Program-made: the position numbers and the translations under genes | Notes under the pieces: model-generated | Database searches by the model: none | Told to the model about the DNA's origin: nothing | The model's input: only the letters and a program-made list of their open reading frames with translations | In this document: one piece after another, positions 20,948 through 31,698 of the stretch | Numbering within the stretch: the first letter of the stretch is position 1 | How the letters are laid out: the number at the start of each line of letters is the position of its first letter | DNA from: Stutzerimonas kunmingensis | Lineage (GTDB): Bacteria; Pseudomonadota; Gammaproteobacteria; Pseudomonadales; Pseudomonadaceae | Direction of reading: 5' to 3' | DNA: 64,000 bases | Assembly: GCF_900114065.1 (NCBI RefSeq) | Contig: NZ_FORS01000004.1 | Span: 248,001 to 312,000 of the forward strand

Positions 20948-21520
20948 ATGAAGACGCCTGCTCTTCTTCTCGCATTGCTGCTGGTGAGCGCCCTGCCGGC
21001 AGCAGCCAATATCCGTCAAGCGCCCGAACCCGAACTCCGCGACCTCATGCAGAGGACAGTCGCTGAGGCGGACAGCTTTCAGGATCGCTTCGATGCAGAG
21101 GTTTGGCTTGTCGACATGTCCGGCCGACTCAAGCGCTACATCCCCGATGCCGAAGAGCGGCTGTTGCTGCTCCGGTTGGTGCATCGCGAGGCGAGCAAGG
21201 CGGGCCTGAAGCCGGAACTGGTGCTGGCGCTGATCCATGCCGAAAGCCTATTCGACCGATTTGCAATCTCCAGCGTTGGCGCGCAGGGCATGATGCAGGT
21301 GATGCCATTCTGGAAAGCGGAACTGGGTCGACCGCAAGACAACCTCACCGACAACGCCACCAATCTTCGCTATGGCTGCACCATCCTCAGCTATTACCTG
21401 AACAAGGAAAATGGCGACATCAACCGGGCGCTCGCGCGCTATAACGGCAGCCTCGGGCAGAATCGCTATCCGGCCAAGGTGATCGGCTTCTGGCAGGATT
21501 TCTGGTACGTCAAACCCTGA
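20948..21520 (+). CDS. Lytic transglycosylase SLT-domain protein
   Basis: The 190-residue protein has a signal peptide (cleavage near AAA, about 20) and a C-terminal goose-lysozyme-like SLT domain. The catalytic Glu is in LALIHAESLFDRFAIS, followed by GAQGMMQVMPF, LRYGCTILSYYL and ALARYNGS. Such enzymes cleave the glycan strand of murein, forming 1,6-anhydroMurNAc. Frames open upstream of 20948 overlap the preceding lipoprotein and are not needed. Confidence 0.92.
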   Translation: MKTPALLLALLLVSALPAAANIRQAPEPELRDLMQRTVAEADSFQDRFDAEVWLVDMSGRLKRYIPDAEERLLLLRLVHREASKAGLKPELVLALIHAESLFDRFAISSVGAQGMMQVMPFWKAELGRPQDNLTDNATNLRYGCTILSYYLNKENGDINRALARYNGSLGQNRYPAKVIGFWQDFWYVKP

Positions 21521-21543
21521 GTCACCAGGCGGGCCACCCCGGG

Positions 21544-22002
21544 CTACTCGCCCTTCAGCCGCGCCAGATGCACAAGGATGCCTGCGGCAGTCTGTTCGCC
21601 AACCAGGCGCTCGCGCACCTTCCCCTGGTCGTCAACCAGATAGGTCACCGGCAGCACCTCGCTACGCGGCAATTGCAGACGCTCGGCGGGATCATCACTG
21701 AGCACACGGAAGTCGATACCCAGCGCCTTGGCGGCCTGAGCGAGCTCTTCGCCGCGCAACTCGTCGAAGTTCACACCCAACACTGCCAGTCCCTGCTCGG
21801 TTTCGGCCAAGGCGTTCAGCTCCGGAATCTCGGTGCGGCAGGGACCGCACCATTCAGCCCAGTAATTGATCAGCAGCCACTGCCCCTGCAGCTGTGCCGC
21901 AGTCACTTCACGCCCGTGCTGGTCGATCCCCCAATCCTTTTCGCAGGCAGACAGGAACAGGCAGCTCAGCAGGAGCAGCAACGAGGCGATCGGTTTGGTC
22001 AT
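21544..22002 (-). CDS. TlpA/ResA-like thiol-disulfide lipoprotein
   Basis: The 152-residue protein has a lipobox (FLSAC, Cys 20) and a thioredoxin fold with the WCGPC redox motif at about 52-56. The cis-proline strand reads LPVTYLVDDQG. It should act in the periplasm, anchored to a membrane, as a reductase for cytochrome c maturation or similar substrates; the partner is not evident. It converges on the transglycosylase gene. Confidence 0.92.
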   Translation of the reverse strand: MTKPIASLLLLLSCLFLSACEKDWGIDQHGREVTAAQLQGQWLLINYWAEWCGPCRTEIPELNALAETEQGLAVLGVNFDELRGEELAQAAKALGIDFRVLSDDPAERLQLPRSEVLPVTYLVDDQGKVRERLVGEQTAAGILVHLARLKGE

Positions 22003-22228
22003 GGTGCTTATTCCTTAACGTATACGGCCCGAGGATACCGCTGCGTCGCAGTCAAGGCACGCCTGGGACGCCCCGATCCTGACGCAGACCGTGGCGGCGC
22101 CAAGTAACCGTCGCGCTTTTCGCCGTTATGCGAGTCCGATCACGCGCGGCGGCGCTCAAGTGCACAGTTTTGTCGGACCTGCACTGCCTATAATTCCGCA
22201 CCCACCACCGTATGCCAGTAGCGAAGCC

Positions 22229-22621
22229 ATGTCCCAACTCCACGACAAACTGATCGGCACCGTACCCTCACGCATCGTCGAGCAAGCCGCCATCGCCCTC
22301 ACTACCTATGACGGGCGCGTAGCTGAATTCAATGTCGCCAGCTGGTTGCAGCTGCAGGGACACGCAGGGCTCATGGTGTCTCTCGTCGCCAAATATCGTG
22401 ATGGACAGCAGCAGCGAGAAGCGATCATTGATCACGGACGCACCGATGGCGCAGGCAAGATTCTGCTGTCCGGCGTCGCGCGGCTACCGGTCCGACTCAA
22501 GATCGAGGAGTTGCAGATTCACCTGCGTCCTGCCGCCACGGTAGCTGCAATCACCGTCGAAGAGCTGTTCGCTCACCCGGTCGAGCCCGTAGCTGCCGAA
22601 ATGAAAGCCGTCCAGGCCTGA
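22229..22621 (+). CDS. Conserved hypothetical protein
   Basis: The 130-residue product (start MSQLHDKLIG) has no signal peptide or membrane segment. It looks like a beta-rich soluble protein (HAGLMVSLVAKYRDG, ILLSGVARLPVRLKIEELQIHL). I do not recognise a named domain. It is followed closely by a convergent small gene. An in-frame ATG at 22091 exists but its added region looks non-coding. Confidence 0.75.
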   Translation: MSQLHDKLIGTVPSRIVEQAAIALTTYDGRVAEFNVASWLQLQGHAGLMVSLVAKYRDGQQQREAIIDHGRTDGAGKILLSGVARLPVRLKIEELQIHLRPAATVAAITVEELFAHPVEPVAAEMKAVQA

Positions 22622-22622
22622 T

Positions 22623-22820
22623 TCAGCCGCTGACCTTTTTCGGCTCCAACTGCTTGCTTGCCAAAGCGGCGTGCGGCGCGTCGGTTGGAGCATCATCCCT
22701 GACGACCAGCGATTCCGGCCATTGCCTAAAGCGAAGACCCGTAAGGCGGTTCAATGCCTCGAGCGCCGCGTCTGGCGCCCTCTGGTGCAAATACAGAATG
22801 GTGCTGCGCTTGCCGTCCAT
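22623..22820 (-). CDS. Small hypothetical protein
   Basis: This is a 65-residue candidate beginning MDGKRSTILYLHQ and containing ALEALNRLTGLRF. It has no membrane segment or known motif. It ends two bases from the stop of the convergent gene and lies 138 bases past the yihY stop. The compact packing supports it, but similarity searching would be needed to be sure. Confidence 0.55.
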   Translation of the reverse strand: MDGKRSTILYLHQRAPDAALEALNRLTGLRFRQWPESLVVRDDAPTDAPHAALASKQLEPKKVSG

Positions 22821-22958
22821 TACGTCTTCCCCTCAACTACTCCGAGCCATAGCCAGAAGCGTGCCATCACCTCGAAAACGCCGTCATGGCCTGTACGTAA
22901 GCATCTGATCGCTCGAACAACCTGCCACCGAGCGCAGCGCCTCCACGTAAACACTCCC

Positions 22959-24191
22959 TTACTGACGATTTTTGTCACCGCCCGATTGCAACCAGTCGGC
23001 CAGGCTGCCACTGAACAGGCTTGCCTGTTCCTGCTGCAGTAGCTCCAGTGACTGGCGCAAAGTCGGATACCAGGGTTCGTTCAGCTGCTCGGGCAACGTT
23101 ACGCGTGCTGACAGTGGCCACGGGTTGCAGCGCAATAGTTTATCCAGACTGTAGTGATTCAGATCTCGACAAAGCACCCAGCCCCCGGAACCCGTCCGAC
23201 AGACCAGCTGTTCCTGTTCGAAGAAGCCGAGTATGTCGTCCCACTCATCCTCGGGAAGACGCAGACCGGCCCTGTGCAGATCACGCAGGCGCAGCTCCCG
23301 CCCCTCCTGCTGACGCTGGTGCAGGTTGCGCAGCAGCATCAGCATGACCAGCAGGCGTGGCAGCGGCCGACGGCGCCATTGCTGCGACGACGACAGGCCG
23401 CAGACCAGCTCGGCGCCGAACAGCACGATCATCCAGGACAGATAGACCCATAACAGAAACAGCGGGACAGCCGCGAAAGCGCCGTAGATCAGCTGATAGC
23501 TCGGGAAATAGCTGACGTACAGGCCGAACAGTTGCTTGGCCGCCTCGAACAACACTGCGGTGAATACACCGCCCACCAACGCATGCCGTAACGGGACACG
23601 GGTATTGGGCACCGCGGCGTAGATCAGGGTGAAGGCCGCCACGCTGAGCAGCAATGGCATGACCTTGATCAGCGTGCCGACGCCAATCAGCGCGTACGGC
23701 CCCGAGATCAACGAAAGCGAGGCGATGTAGGTACTGGTGGCAAACCCTGCACCGAGCAGCAGCGGCCCGAGGCTGAGAATCGCCCAATACAGCAGAAAAC
23801 TGGACACCCCCCGTCGTGGCTGTCGTACACGCCAAATGGTATTGAAGGCCTTCTCGATGGTCAGCAGCATCATCAACGCGGTAGCCATGAGAAACCCGAC
23901 GCCGAACCAGGTGAGCTGCCGCGCCTGGCTGGTGAACGCGAGCAGATATTCCTGGATAGTCGCACCGGTGGACGGGATGAAATTGTTGAATATGTAGAAC
24001 TGGATCTGCTCGCCAACACCTTTGAAAGCGGGAATCGCCGACAGCATGGCGAACGTGACGGTCATCATCGGCACCACGGCGAACAGGGTGGTGTAGGTCA
24101 AGGCCGCCGCGCTATGCGGACCTTGATCGGACAAAAAGCGCCGAACCAGGAAGCGACCGAACTCGAGGGCATTGTCGATGCGCTGATGCAT
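22959..24191 (-). CDS. YihY/BrkB family inner membrane protein
   Basis: The 410-residue protein has six predicted transmembrane helices in residues 35-280 and the family motifs [14 protein letters not shown] and [23 protein letters not shown] cytoplasmic C-terminal domain of about 130 residues resembles a winged helix ([26 protein letters not shown]). The family was once called ribonuclease BN, a name now known to be wrong for the protein. Its function is unproved. It is divergent from the arsC-like gene. Confidence 0.92.
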   Translation of the reverse strand: MHQRIDNALEFGRFLVRRFLSDQGPHSAAALTYTTLFAVVPMMTVTFAMLSAIPAFKGVGEQIQFYIFNNFIPSTGATIQEYLLAFTSQARQLTWFGVGFLMATALMMLLTIEKAFNTIWRVRQPRRGVSSFLLYWAILSLGPLLLGAGFATSTYIASLSLISGPYALIGVGTLIKVMPLLLSVAAFTLIYAAVPNTRVPLRHALVGGVFTAVLFEAAKQLFGLYVSYFPSYQLIYGAFAAVPLFLLWVYLSWMIVLFGAELVCGLSSSQQWRRRPLPRLLVMLMLLRNLHQRQQEGRELRLRDLHRAGLRLPEDEWDDILGFFEQEQLVCRTGSGGWVLCRDLNHYSLDKLLRCNPWPLSARVTLPEQLNEPWYPTLRQSLELLQQEQASLFSGSLADWLQSGGDKNRQ

Positions 24192-24357
24192 CCCTTCTCC
24201 TTGTTACAGCTGCCTGGAGCCGTTGGCTCGACAGTGCTCATCGTCAAAAGACCCGGATCAGACCGAAAGTCTGCCCGGATCACCCGCGCTGCACATTTCG
24301 GCGAGCGCCACGTTGGGGGTTAGAATGGCCACCTCATCCGGCGAGACGCAACCACAA

Positions 24358-25716
<1,359 letters not shown>

Positions 25717-25730
25717 GGGCAGCTGATCAC

Positions 25731-25757
25731 GGCGAAAACTGCTTCAATGTTTTCGCC
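25731..25757 (+). terminator. Hairpin after the wrbA operon
   Basis: A perfect 9-bp stem GGCGAAAAC/GTTTTCGCC has a 9-base loop and begins 15 bases after the DUF2069 stop. The right arm contains TTTT but no T-run follows. Confidence 0.55.
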
Positions 25758-25827
25758 GACGTCGCCTAGTGGCCTGTGCGTGAGTTGGTTGAGGCAAGTT
25801 CGGATGAACGTGGCTGCGAGACAAGGC

Positions 25828-25866
25828 GCTGTTCCTTACCATAGCGGGGCTATGGTAAGGAACAGC
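25828..25866. repeat. Long perfect inverted repeat (18-bp arms)
   Basis: GCTGTTCCTTACCATAGC is followed by GGG and then its exact reverse complement. The element lies between the convergent DUF2069 and hda genes. It lacks a T-run, and the arms are longer and more AT-rich than the terminators nearby, so it may be a member of a dispersed intergenic repeat family. Its flanks (GCGAGACAAGGC and AACGCAGTATCAGG) are likely part of the unit. Confidence 0.75.
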
Positions 25867-25929
25867 AACGCAGTATCAGGGCCATGGGCGCCGAAATTGA
25901 CCAGCTGAGCTTACCAAGCAGGCCACTGG

Positions 25930-26634
25930 CTACCAGCCGAGCGTTTCCTTGAGGAAAGGAATGGTCAGTTTGCGTTGCGCCTGCAGCGAGGCCTGATCCA
26001 GCTGATCGAGCAACTCGAACAGCGCGTTCATGCTGCGTGAGCCACGGGTCAGGATGAAGCGACCAACGTCATCCGGCAGATTCAGCCCACGACGCGAGGC
26101 TCGCAGCTGCAGGGCGCGTAGCTTGTCCTCATCGGACAGCTGTTGCAGCTGGAAAACCAGCGCCAGACTCAAACGAGATTTGAGGTCGGGCAGCGCGATC
26201 GACAACTCGCGCGGCGAGGCGTCCGCCGCCAGCAATAACCGTCGGCCGGCGTCACGCAGGCGGTTGAACAGATGGAACAACGCCTCCTCCCATACCGCGT
26301 CCCCGGCCACCGCATCGAGATCGTCCAGGCAGACCAGCTCGCTCTGCTCGAGGTTGTCGAGCAAGGCCGGACCATATTCGGCCACTTCCGCCAACGGCAG
26401 ATAGACAGCCAACTCTCCGCGCTCCTCCACCCGCAGGCAGGCAGCTTGCAGCAGATGGCTACGGCCGACACCGGCCTGCCCCCAGAGATAGATCAACTCA
26501 TCGGACCAGCCCGCAGCAGGTGAACACAGCCGCTCGACATAGCCGAGTGCGGCTGCATTGGCGCCAGGGTAGAAGTTGGCGAAGGTGGCGTCGTCGCGCA
26601 GACGGACGCCCAGGGGGAGCTGGATGGGTTTCAT
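25930..26634 (-). CDS. hda: DnaA regulatory inactivator Hda
   Basis: Hda is a DnaA-related AAA+ protein that, with the beta clamp, stimulates DnaA-ATP hydrolysis after initiation. The 234-residue protein starts MKPIQLPLGVRLRDDATFANFYPG, in which QLPLGV is the clamp-binding motif. The Walker A position reads GQAGVGRSH, with Arg instead of the usual Lys, and Walker B is LVCLDDLDAV. It lacks the DnaA DNA-binding domain. It overlaps the permease gene by four bases. Confidence 0.95.
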   Translation of the reverse strand: MKPIQLPLGVRLRDDATFANFYPGANAAALGYVERLCSPAAGWSDELIYLWGQAGVGRSHLLQAACLRVEERGELAVYLPLAEVAEYGPALLDNLEQSELVCLDDLDAVAGDAVWEEALFHLFNRLRDAGRRLLLAADASPRELSIALPDLKSRLSLALVFQLQQLSDEDKLRALQLRASRRGLNLPDDVGRFILTRGSRSMNALFELLDQLDQASLQAQRKLTIPFLKETLGW

Positions 26635-27737
26635 GGCTGGCTGGGTGGTTCGGCCGGTGCACCGGCGGGCTCGGCGTAAAGGTCCGAGAGTTTATAGAGA
26701 TCGTGCACGTGGCGCAGCAGAACCATGATCACCGCCGCCACCGGCAGTGCCAGCAGCACACCGGTAAAACCGAACAGCTGACCACCGGCGAGCACCGCAA
26801 AAATCACCGCCACCGGATGCAGCCCAATGCGGTCGCCGACCAGTAACGGCGTCAGCAGCATCCCCTCGAGCATCTGCCCTACCGTGAATACCGCCGCCAC
26901 GCCCAGCAGGGGATAAGGTGCCAGCCCGAACTGAAAGAGCACAGCGACCACCGCCGCACCGATGCCGACGACGAAGCCCATATAGGGCACGATGCTGGCG
27001 AGGCCGGCGAGGACGCCTATCAACAGCCCCAGTTCGAGCCCGACCAGCATGAGGCCGGACGCATAGATGATTGCCAATGCCAACATGACCAGCAACTGGC
27101 CGCGGAGGAATGCGCCGATCACCTCATGGCACTCGCTCATCAGACGCACCACCATGCCCTCACCGCGGCGCGGCAGCAGGCTGCGCAGCTTGAGCATGAT
27201 CAGATCCCAGTCACGCATCAGATAGAAGCTCACCACCGGTATGAGCAGCAGGTTGCCGATCCATGCCAGCAGGGCCAGCCCCGACGCGGTGGCTCGGCTC
27301 AACACCATGCCGAGGACGTCAGTGGTGCTGCCCAGGTGTGCAGCGAGTGCGGCCTTCAGTTGATCGAGACGCCAGAAGTTGTCTTCCAGCCCGAACTGCG
27401 CCTGCACCCAGGGCAACGCCTGATGCTGCAACCAGTCCAGCGCCAGCGGCGCCAGCTGGTAGAGCTTCACCAGCTGCTTGCCGAGCATCGGCAGCAACAC
27501 CAGCAACATCAGCAACATCAGCAACATCAGCAGACTGAACAGGGCGAATACGACGATCACCCCCCAGGTACGCGACAGCCCCCAGCGCTCCAGGCGATCG
27601 ACCAGCGGATCTCCGAGATAGGCCAGCAGGATGCCGATGAGAAAAGGGGTGAGGATCGGCGTCAGCAGATATACCAGCCAGGCGCACAAGAGCACGCCTG
27701 CCAGCCAGAGCCAGCGGTTCGAATCGTTCATGGTCAC
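26631..27737 (-). CDS. AI-2E family transporter (PerM-like permease)
   Basis: The 368-residue polytopic protein has about eight transmembrane helices and the family core LLIGVLAGLASIVPYMGFVVGIG. The start is a GTG with a GGAAGG site six bases upstream; an ATG two codons in is equally possible. A run of Leu/Met codons at residues 48-67 (LLMLLMLLMLLVLL) corresponds to a short CAG/CAT-type repeat at about 27500-27535. The substrate is unknown. It is coupled to hda. Confidence 0.9.
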   Translation of the reverse strand: MTMNDSNRWLWLAGVLLCAWLVYLLTPILTPFLIGILLAYLGDPLVDRLERWGLSRTWGVIVVFALFSLLMLLMLLMLLVLLPMLGKQLVKLYQLAPLALDWLQHQALPWVQAQFGLEDNFWRLDQLKAALAAHLGSTTDVLGMVLSRATASGLALLAWIGNLLLIPVVSFYLMRDWDLIMLKLRSLLPRRGEGMVVRLMSECHEVIGAFLRGQLLVMLALAIIYASGLMLVGLELGLLIGVLAGLASIVPYMGFVVGIGAAVVAVLFQFGLAPYPLLGVAAVFTVGQMLEGMLLTPLLVGDRIGLHPVAVIFAVLAGGQLFGFTGVLLALPVAAVIMVLLRHVHDLYKLSDLYAEPAGAPAEPPSQP

Positions 27738-27783
27738 TCTATGCCTTCCGTGCAGGACAGTCGCCGATATAGAAATTGCGTCA

Positions 27784-28842
27784 TCACCAGCGGTAACGCA
27801 TCACCGTGCCGCTCTCGGGCGACGCAGGCGCATTGTCGGGCTCGCCAACCACACCGCCCTCATCCATCGGCTGCCGTGCATCCAGTGGCGCCTCGTCTTC
27901 GGCGACTTCCTGCAAACGCGCCAGCGCCAGCTGAGCACGCAACTGCTCCGGACTGGCGTTGACGCGATAGACCAGGCGATCACTTTCCACCCGCAGCAGG
28001 TTGCCACCAAAGGGTTCGAGCAAGCGATCCAGCTCCGCGAATCTCGCGACATCGGCCCCCAGGATCTCCAGGGTGATGTCCGACGCGGCGCCTGACGCAA
28101 CCACATAGCGTGGCGCCAGGTACTCACTGACGGACAGCATTACCGCGTCCGCCAGTCGCTCGAGGGTTTCCGCCTCAGCCTTGCCGTCGCGCTGCTCGTC
28201 GTCGAGCCAGACGTTCCACTGCGCCTGCCAGCGGGAATCGGCTTCTCGCGCATGGACCGCCAGCAGTACGTCGGCATCGTAGCGCTCGGACGCCTCGCCC
28301 AGCGTCTCCCGGCTGTTCGCGCCAAATGCGTCCGGTGTTGCCAGCAGCTGTTCGGACAGATCCGCCAGCGGCAGGCGCAACGGCAGGCCACGGTGCTGCG
28401 CGGCGGCGCGCACTGGCGCAGCGCTGCGCTGATCGTCGCCAAGCAACTGGGTGCCCTCGACCCGCTCGTTCAGCCACCAGACCAGAAGCGTCGGTCGGTT
28501 CGCACCCCACAGCGACAAGCCGGCACTACGCAGGCTGCGCTCCGTGGTGCCTGGATCGAAGTCGACGACGATATGGTCGTGCTCGTAACCATACTTGCTG
28601 ATCAGTTGCTGCGGGTCCTTGCGCAGCTCAGCGACGGCCTCGCGCTTGCTTGCCTGCGCATCGCCGGTCAGGCGCAACAGCAAGGTATCGAAAGCCCGCT
28701 GCAACACAGCTGCGCGCCCCTCGCTCTGCTCGCCGGAAACAGGCTCACGCACCTGATACAGACCCTTGAGCTGTTCGGCCTGACCGGGCAATGACGCCCC
28801 CAGCGCAAGGCACAGAATGAGTAAGCGGTAGACAAGGCGCAT
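27784..28842 (-). CDS. DUF2066 domain-containing exported protein
   Basis: The 352-residue protein starts MRLVYRLLILCLALG with a signal peptide cleaved near GQAEQ (about 22). The body is soluble and contains LLRLTGDAQASKREAVAEL and the VDFDPGTTERSLRSAGLSLWG segment typical of DUF2066. Location is probably periplasmic. It is divergent from purM, a neighbourhood common in gammaproteobacteria. Open frame upstream to 29067 overlaps the purM promoter region and is not used. Confidence 0.85.
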   Translation of the reverse strand: MRLVYRLLILCLALGASLPGQAEQLKGLYQVREPVSGEQSEGRAAVLQRAFDTLLLRLTGDAQASKREAVAELRKDPQQLISKYGYEHDHIVVDFDPGTTERSLRSAGLSLWGANRPTLLVWWLNERVEGTQLLGDDQRSAAPVRAAAQHRGLPLRLPLADLSEQLLATPDAFGANSRETLGEASERYDADVLLAVHAREADSRWQAQWNVWLDDEQRDGKAEAETLERLADAVMLSVSEYLAPRYVVASGAASDITLEILGADVARFAELDRLLEPFGGNLLRVESDRLVYRVNASPEQLRAQLALARLQEVAEDEAPLDARQPMDEGGVVGEPDNAPASPESGTVMRYRW

Positions 28843-29219
28843 GATTGATTCTCGCAGGCCGCCGGACCCCGGGGCAGGAAGTAGAGGAAACAGGACGCTA
28901 CACCTTAAACAGCCGGCCCAGAGCCGGCAACCGCCTACCTCACAGATGCCCGACTCAAAATGCGCCCCCCGCGCCATCGGAGCTGCCGGGATGGCCGCTG
29001 CGCGGCAAGCCTGATAAAATCGCGCGCTTTCCGCAGACCGGTTCCGGCGCTTGTACGAGCCCGGCATTCAGTACCCAGGCAAACGCGACGCAGGTGGATT
29101 CAGCCCCGGCGTCAACCGGCCACTCTGGTGACAACACCAGTCGCCGGAAACGGTTAGCCCTGGCGTGGATGCAGCACCGGCCGGTCGACACCCGCACTCC
29201 TTTCACAGGTCCGGATTCT
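28843..29219. other. Intergenic region between divergent DUF2066 gene and purM
   Basis: These 377 bases carry no convincing gene. They should hold the purM promoter; a plausible -10 (CTGATAAAAT) lies at 29011-29020 without a good -35. A perfect PurR-type operator is not seen. The purM ribosome binding site is weak. Confidence 0.4.
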
Positions 29220-30278
29220 ATGAGCAAGCAACCCTCCCTCAGCTACAAGGACGCTGGCGTCGATATCGATGCAGGCGAAGCGCTGGTCGAACGCATCAAA
29301 GGCGTGGCCAAGCGCACCGCACGACCTGAGGTAATGGGCGGCCTGGGCGGCTTCGGCGCCCTGTGCGAAATCCCGGCAGGCTACAAGCAGCCGGTGCTGG
29401 TATCCGGTACCGACGGTGTCGGCACCAAGCTGCGCCTGGCACTGAATCTGAACAAGCACGACAGCATCGGCCAGGATCTGGTCGCCATGTGCGTCAACGA
29501 TCTGGTGGTCTGTGGCGCCGAGCCGCTGTTCTTCCTCGACTACTACGCCACCGGCAAGCTCAACGTCGACGTGGCCGCCACCGTGGTGACCGGCATCGGT
29601 GCCGGCTGCGAACTGGCCGGCTGTTCGCTGGTAGGCGGCGAAACCGCCGAGATGCCCGGCATGTACGAGGGTGAAGACTACGACCTGGCCGGCTTCTGCG
29701 TCGGCGTTGTGGAGAAGAGCGAGATCATCGACGGCTCGAAAGTCGCCGCGGGCGACGCGCTGATCGCCCTGCCCTCCTCGGGCCCGCACTCCAACGGCTA
29801 CTCACTGATTCGCAAGATCCTCGAAGTGTCCGCCACCGACATCGAGAACACCCAGCTGGACGGCAAGCCGCTGGCCGACCTGCTGATGGCGCCGACGCGC
29901 ATCTACGTCAAGCCGCTGCTCAAGCTAATCAAGGACACCGGTGCGGTCAAGGCCATGGCCCACATCACCGGCGGCGGCCTGCTCGACAACATCCCACGGG
30001 TACTGCCTGACAACGCCCAGGCGATCATCGACGTCGCCAGCTGGCAGCGCCCGGCAGTGTTCGACTTCCTGCAGGAAAAAGGCAACGTCGACGAACACGA
30101 AATGCACCGCGTGCTCAACTGTGGCGTCGGCATGGTCATCTGCGTCGCCCAGGATCAGGTCGAGCCGGCTCTGGCCAATCTGCGCGCATCCGGCGAATCG
30201 CCCTGGGTGATCGGTACGATCGCCACCGCGGCGCAAGATGCCGAACGAGTCCAGCTGAACAACCTGAAACAGCACTGA
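29220..30278 (+). CDS. purM: Phosphoribosylformylglycinamidine cyclo-ligase PurM
   Basis: PurM closes the imidazole ring in step five of purine synthesis (AIR synthetase). The 352-residue protein starts [19 protein letters not shown]. It has the nucleotide-binding [25 protein letters not shown] and [16 protein letters not shown] segments. The TGA stop overlaps the purN ATG by one base (TGATG), so the pair is coupled. An in-frame start at 28845 is rejected because it precedes the family N terminus. Confidence 0.98.
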   Translation: MSKQPSLSYKDAGVDIDAGEALVERIKGVAKRTARPEVMGGLGGFGALCEIPAGYKQPVLVSGTDGVGTKLRLALNLNKHDSIGQDLVAMCVNDLVVCGAEPLFFLDYYATGKLNVDVAATVVTGIGAGCELAGCSLVGGETAEMPGMYEGEDYDLAGFCVGVVEKSEIIDGSKVAAGDALIALPSSGPHSNGYSLIRKILEVSATDIENTQLDGKPLADLLMAPTRIYVKPLLKLIKDTGAVKAMAHITGGGLLDNIPRVLPDNAQAIIDVASWQRPAVFDFLQEKGNVDEHEMHRVLNCGVGMVICVAQDQVEPALANLRASGESPWVIGTIATAAQDAERVQLNNLKQH

Positions 30279-30925
30279 TGACCGCAAGCTGCAATGTGGT
30301 GGTGCTGATTTCAGGGTCCGGCAGCAATCTGCAGGCGCTGATCGACAGCCAGGCCGAAGACAATCCGGCGCGTATCCGCGCCGTGATTTCCAACCGGGCC
30401 GATGCATTCGGCCTGACGCGGGCGCAAGACGCCGACATCCCCACAGCAGTGCTCGATCACAAGGCCTTCGATGGCCGTGAGTCGTTCGACGCCGCACTGA
30501 TGGAAGTAATCGACGAACATGCGCCGAATCTGGTCATCCTCGCCGGGTTCATGCGCATTCTCACGCCAGGCTTCGTCCGCCATTACCAGGGCCGCCTGCT
30601 GAACATCCATCCTTCGCTACTGCCCAAGTACAAGGGCCTCGATACCCATCGCAGAGCACTGGAAGCGGGCGACAGCGAACACGGTTGCAGCGTGCATTTT
30701 GTCACCGAGGAGCTGGACGGCGGCCCGGTCGCTATCCAGGCGGCGCTGGCGGTAGAGCCTGGTGAAAACATCGAGCAGCTGACGCGGCGCGTGCATTCGG
30801 CCGAGCACCAGATCTACCCGCTGGCCATGCGCTGGTTCGCCGAAGGGCGCTTGCGCCTCGCCGAACAAGGCGCGATGCTGGACGACGTCAACCTGCCGGC
30901 CTCCGGCTATCAGATCAGAATCTAG
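30278..30925 (+). CDS. purN: Phosphoribosylglycinamide formyltransferase PurN
   Basis: PurN transfers formyl from 10-formyltetrahydrofolate to GAR in purine synthesis. The 215-residue protein has VLISGSGSNLQALID near the N terminus (phosphate binding), the catalytic Asn and His in LLNIHPSLLPKYKG, and the HFVTEELDGGP segment with the catalytic Asp. It is coupled to purM. Confidence 0.98.
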   Translation: MTASCNVVVLISGSGSNLQALIDSQAEDNPARIRAVISNRADAFGLTRAQDADIPTAVLDHKAFDGRESFDAALMEVIDEHAPNLVILAGFMRILTPGFVRHYQGRLLNIHPSLLPKYKGLDTHRRALEAGDSEHGCSVHFVTEELDGGPVAIQAALAVEPGENIEQLTRRVHSAEHQIYPLAMRWFAEGRLRLAEQGAMLDDVNLPASGYQIRI

Positions 30926-30933
30926 GAGATACC

Positions 30934-31644
30934 ATGCGTCGCGCTTTGCTGCTCGCTCTCGCCGTGCTGACCCTGCCGGTCCAAGCCCTGGAGCTCAAGC
31001 CCTTCTCCGCTAGCTACACCGCCGACTGGAAGCAGGTTCCGGTCAGTGGCACAGCTCAGCGCAGCCTCGAGCAGCTGGACGATGGCAACTGGAGGCTGGA
31101 TTTCGAGGCCTCCATGCTGGTCGCCAGCCTCAACGAGCGCAGCACGTTCCGCACCGAGGGCGATACCTTCCTGCCACAGACCTACCGCCTCAAGCGCAGC
31201 GGCCTGGGCAAGGGCAAGCGTGTCGAGCACCGCTTCGACTGGGACACCAAGCAGGTCGAAGGCAGTGACCGGGGTGATCCGGTCAAGCTGCCGCTGCATC
31301 GCGGCTTGCTGGACAAATCCACCTACCAGCTGGCGCTGCAGCAGGAAGTCGCGGCCGGCAAGCAGAGCATGAGCTATCAGGTGGTCGATGGCGACGAGAT
31401 CGAAACCTACGATTTCCGCGTACTAGGCGAAGACAAGGTCAGCACCAAAGCCGGCCAGGTCGATGCCATCAAGGTCGAGCGCGTGCGCGACCCAACGCAG
31501 AGCAAGCGTGAAACCATCCTCTGGTTCGCCAAAGACTGGGACTACCTGCTGGTCCGCCTGCATCAGGTCGAGACGGACGGCAAGGAATACCAGATCATGC
31601 TCGAAGAAGGCCGTGTCGGCGGCAAGACCGTCAAAGGCAACTGA
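30934..31644 (+). CDS. DUF3108 domain-containing exported protein
   Basis: The 236-residue protein has a signal peptide (cleavage near VQA, about 17) and a beta-rich body. It begins ELKPFSASYTADWKQVPVSGTA and contains RVEHRFDWDTKQVEG and VERVRDPTQSKRETILWFAKDWDYLLVRL, split by length. This matches DUF3108 proteins found beside purMN in Pseudomonas. Function is unknown; a periplasmic location is inferred. It starts 8 bases after purN. Confidence 0.88.
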   Translation: MRRALLLALAVLTLPVQALELKPFSASYTADWKQVPVSGTAQRSLEQLDDGNWRLDFEASMLVASLNERSTFRTEGDTFLPQTYRLKRSGLGKGKRVEHRFDWDTKQVEGSDRGDPVKLPLHRGLLDKSTYQLALQQEVAAGKQSMSYQVVDGDEIETYDFRVLGEDKVSTKAGQVDAIKVERVRDPTQSKRETILWFAKDWDYLLVRLHQVETDGKEYQIMLEEGRVGGKTVKGN

Positions 31645-31698
31645 GTCATCGCGGCGGGCCTTCGCGACCGCCGCCTCCCACCTGCTTCGAGTTTTACG

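Noticed and set aside
27490..27540. Short CAGCAACAT-type repeat
   Set aside because: It encodes a Leu/Met-rich transmembrane helix of the AI-2E family permease and needs no separate explanation.
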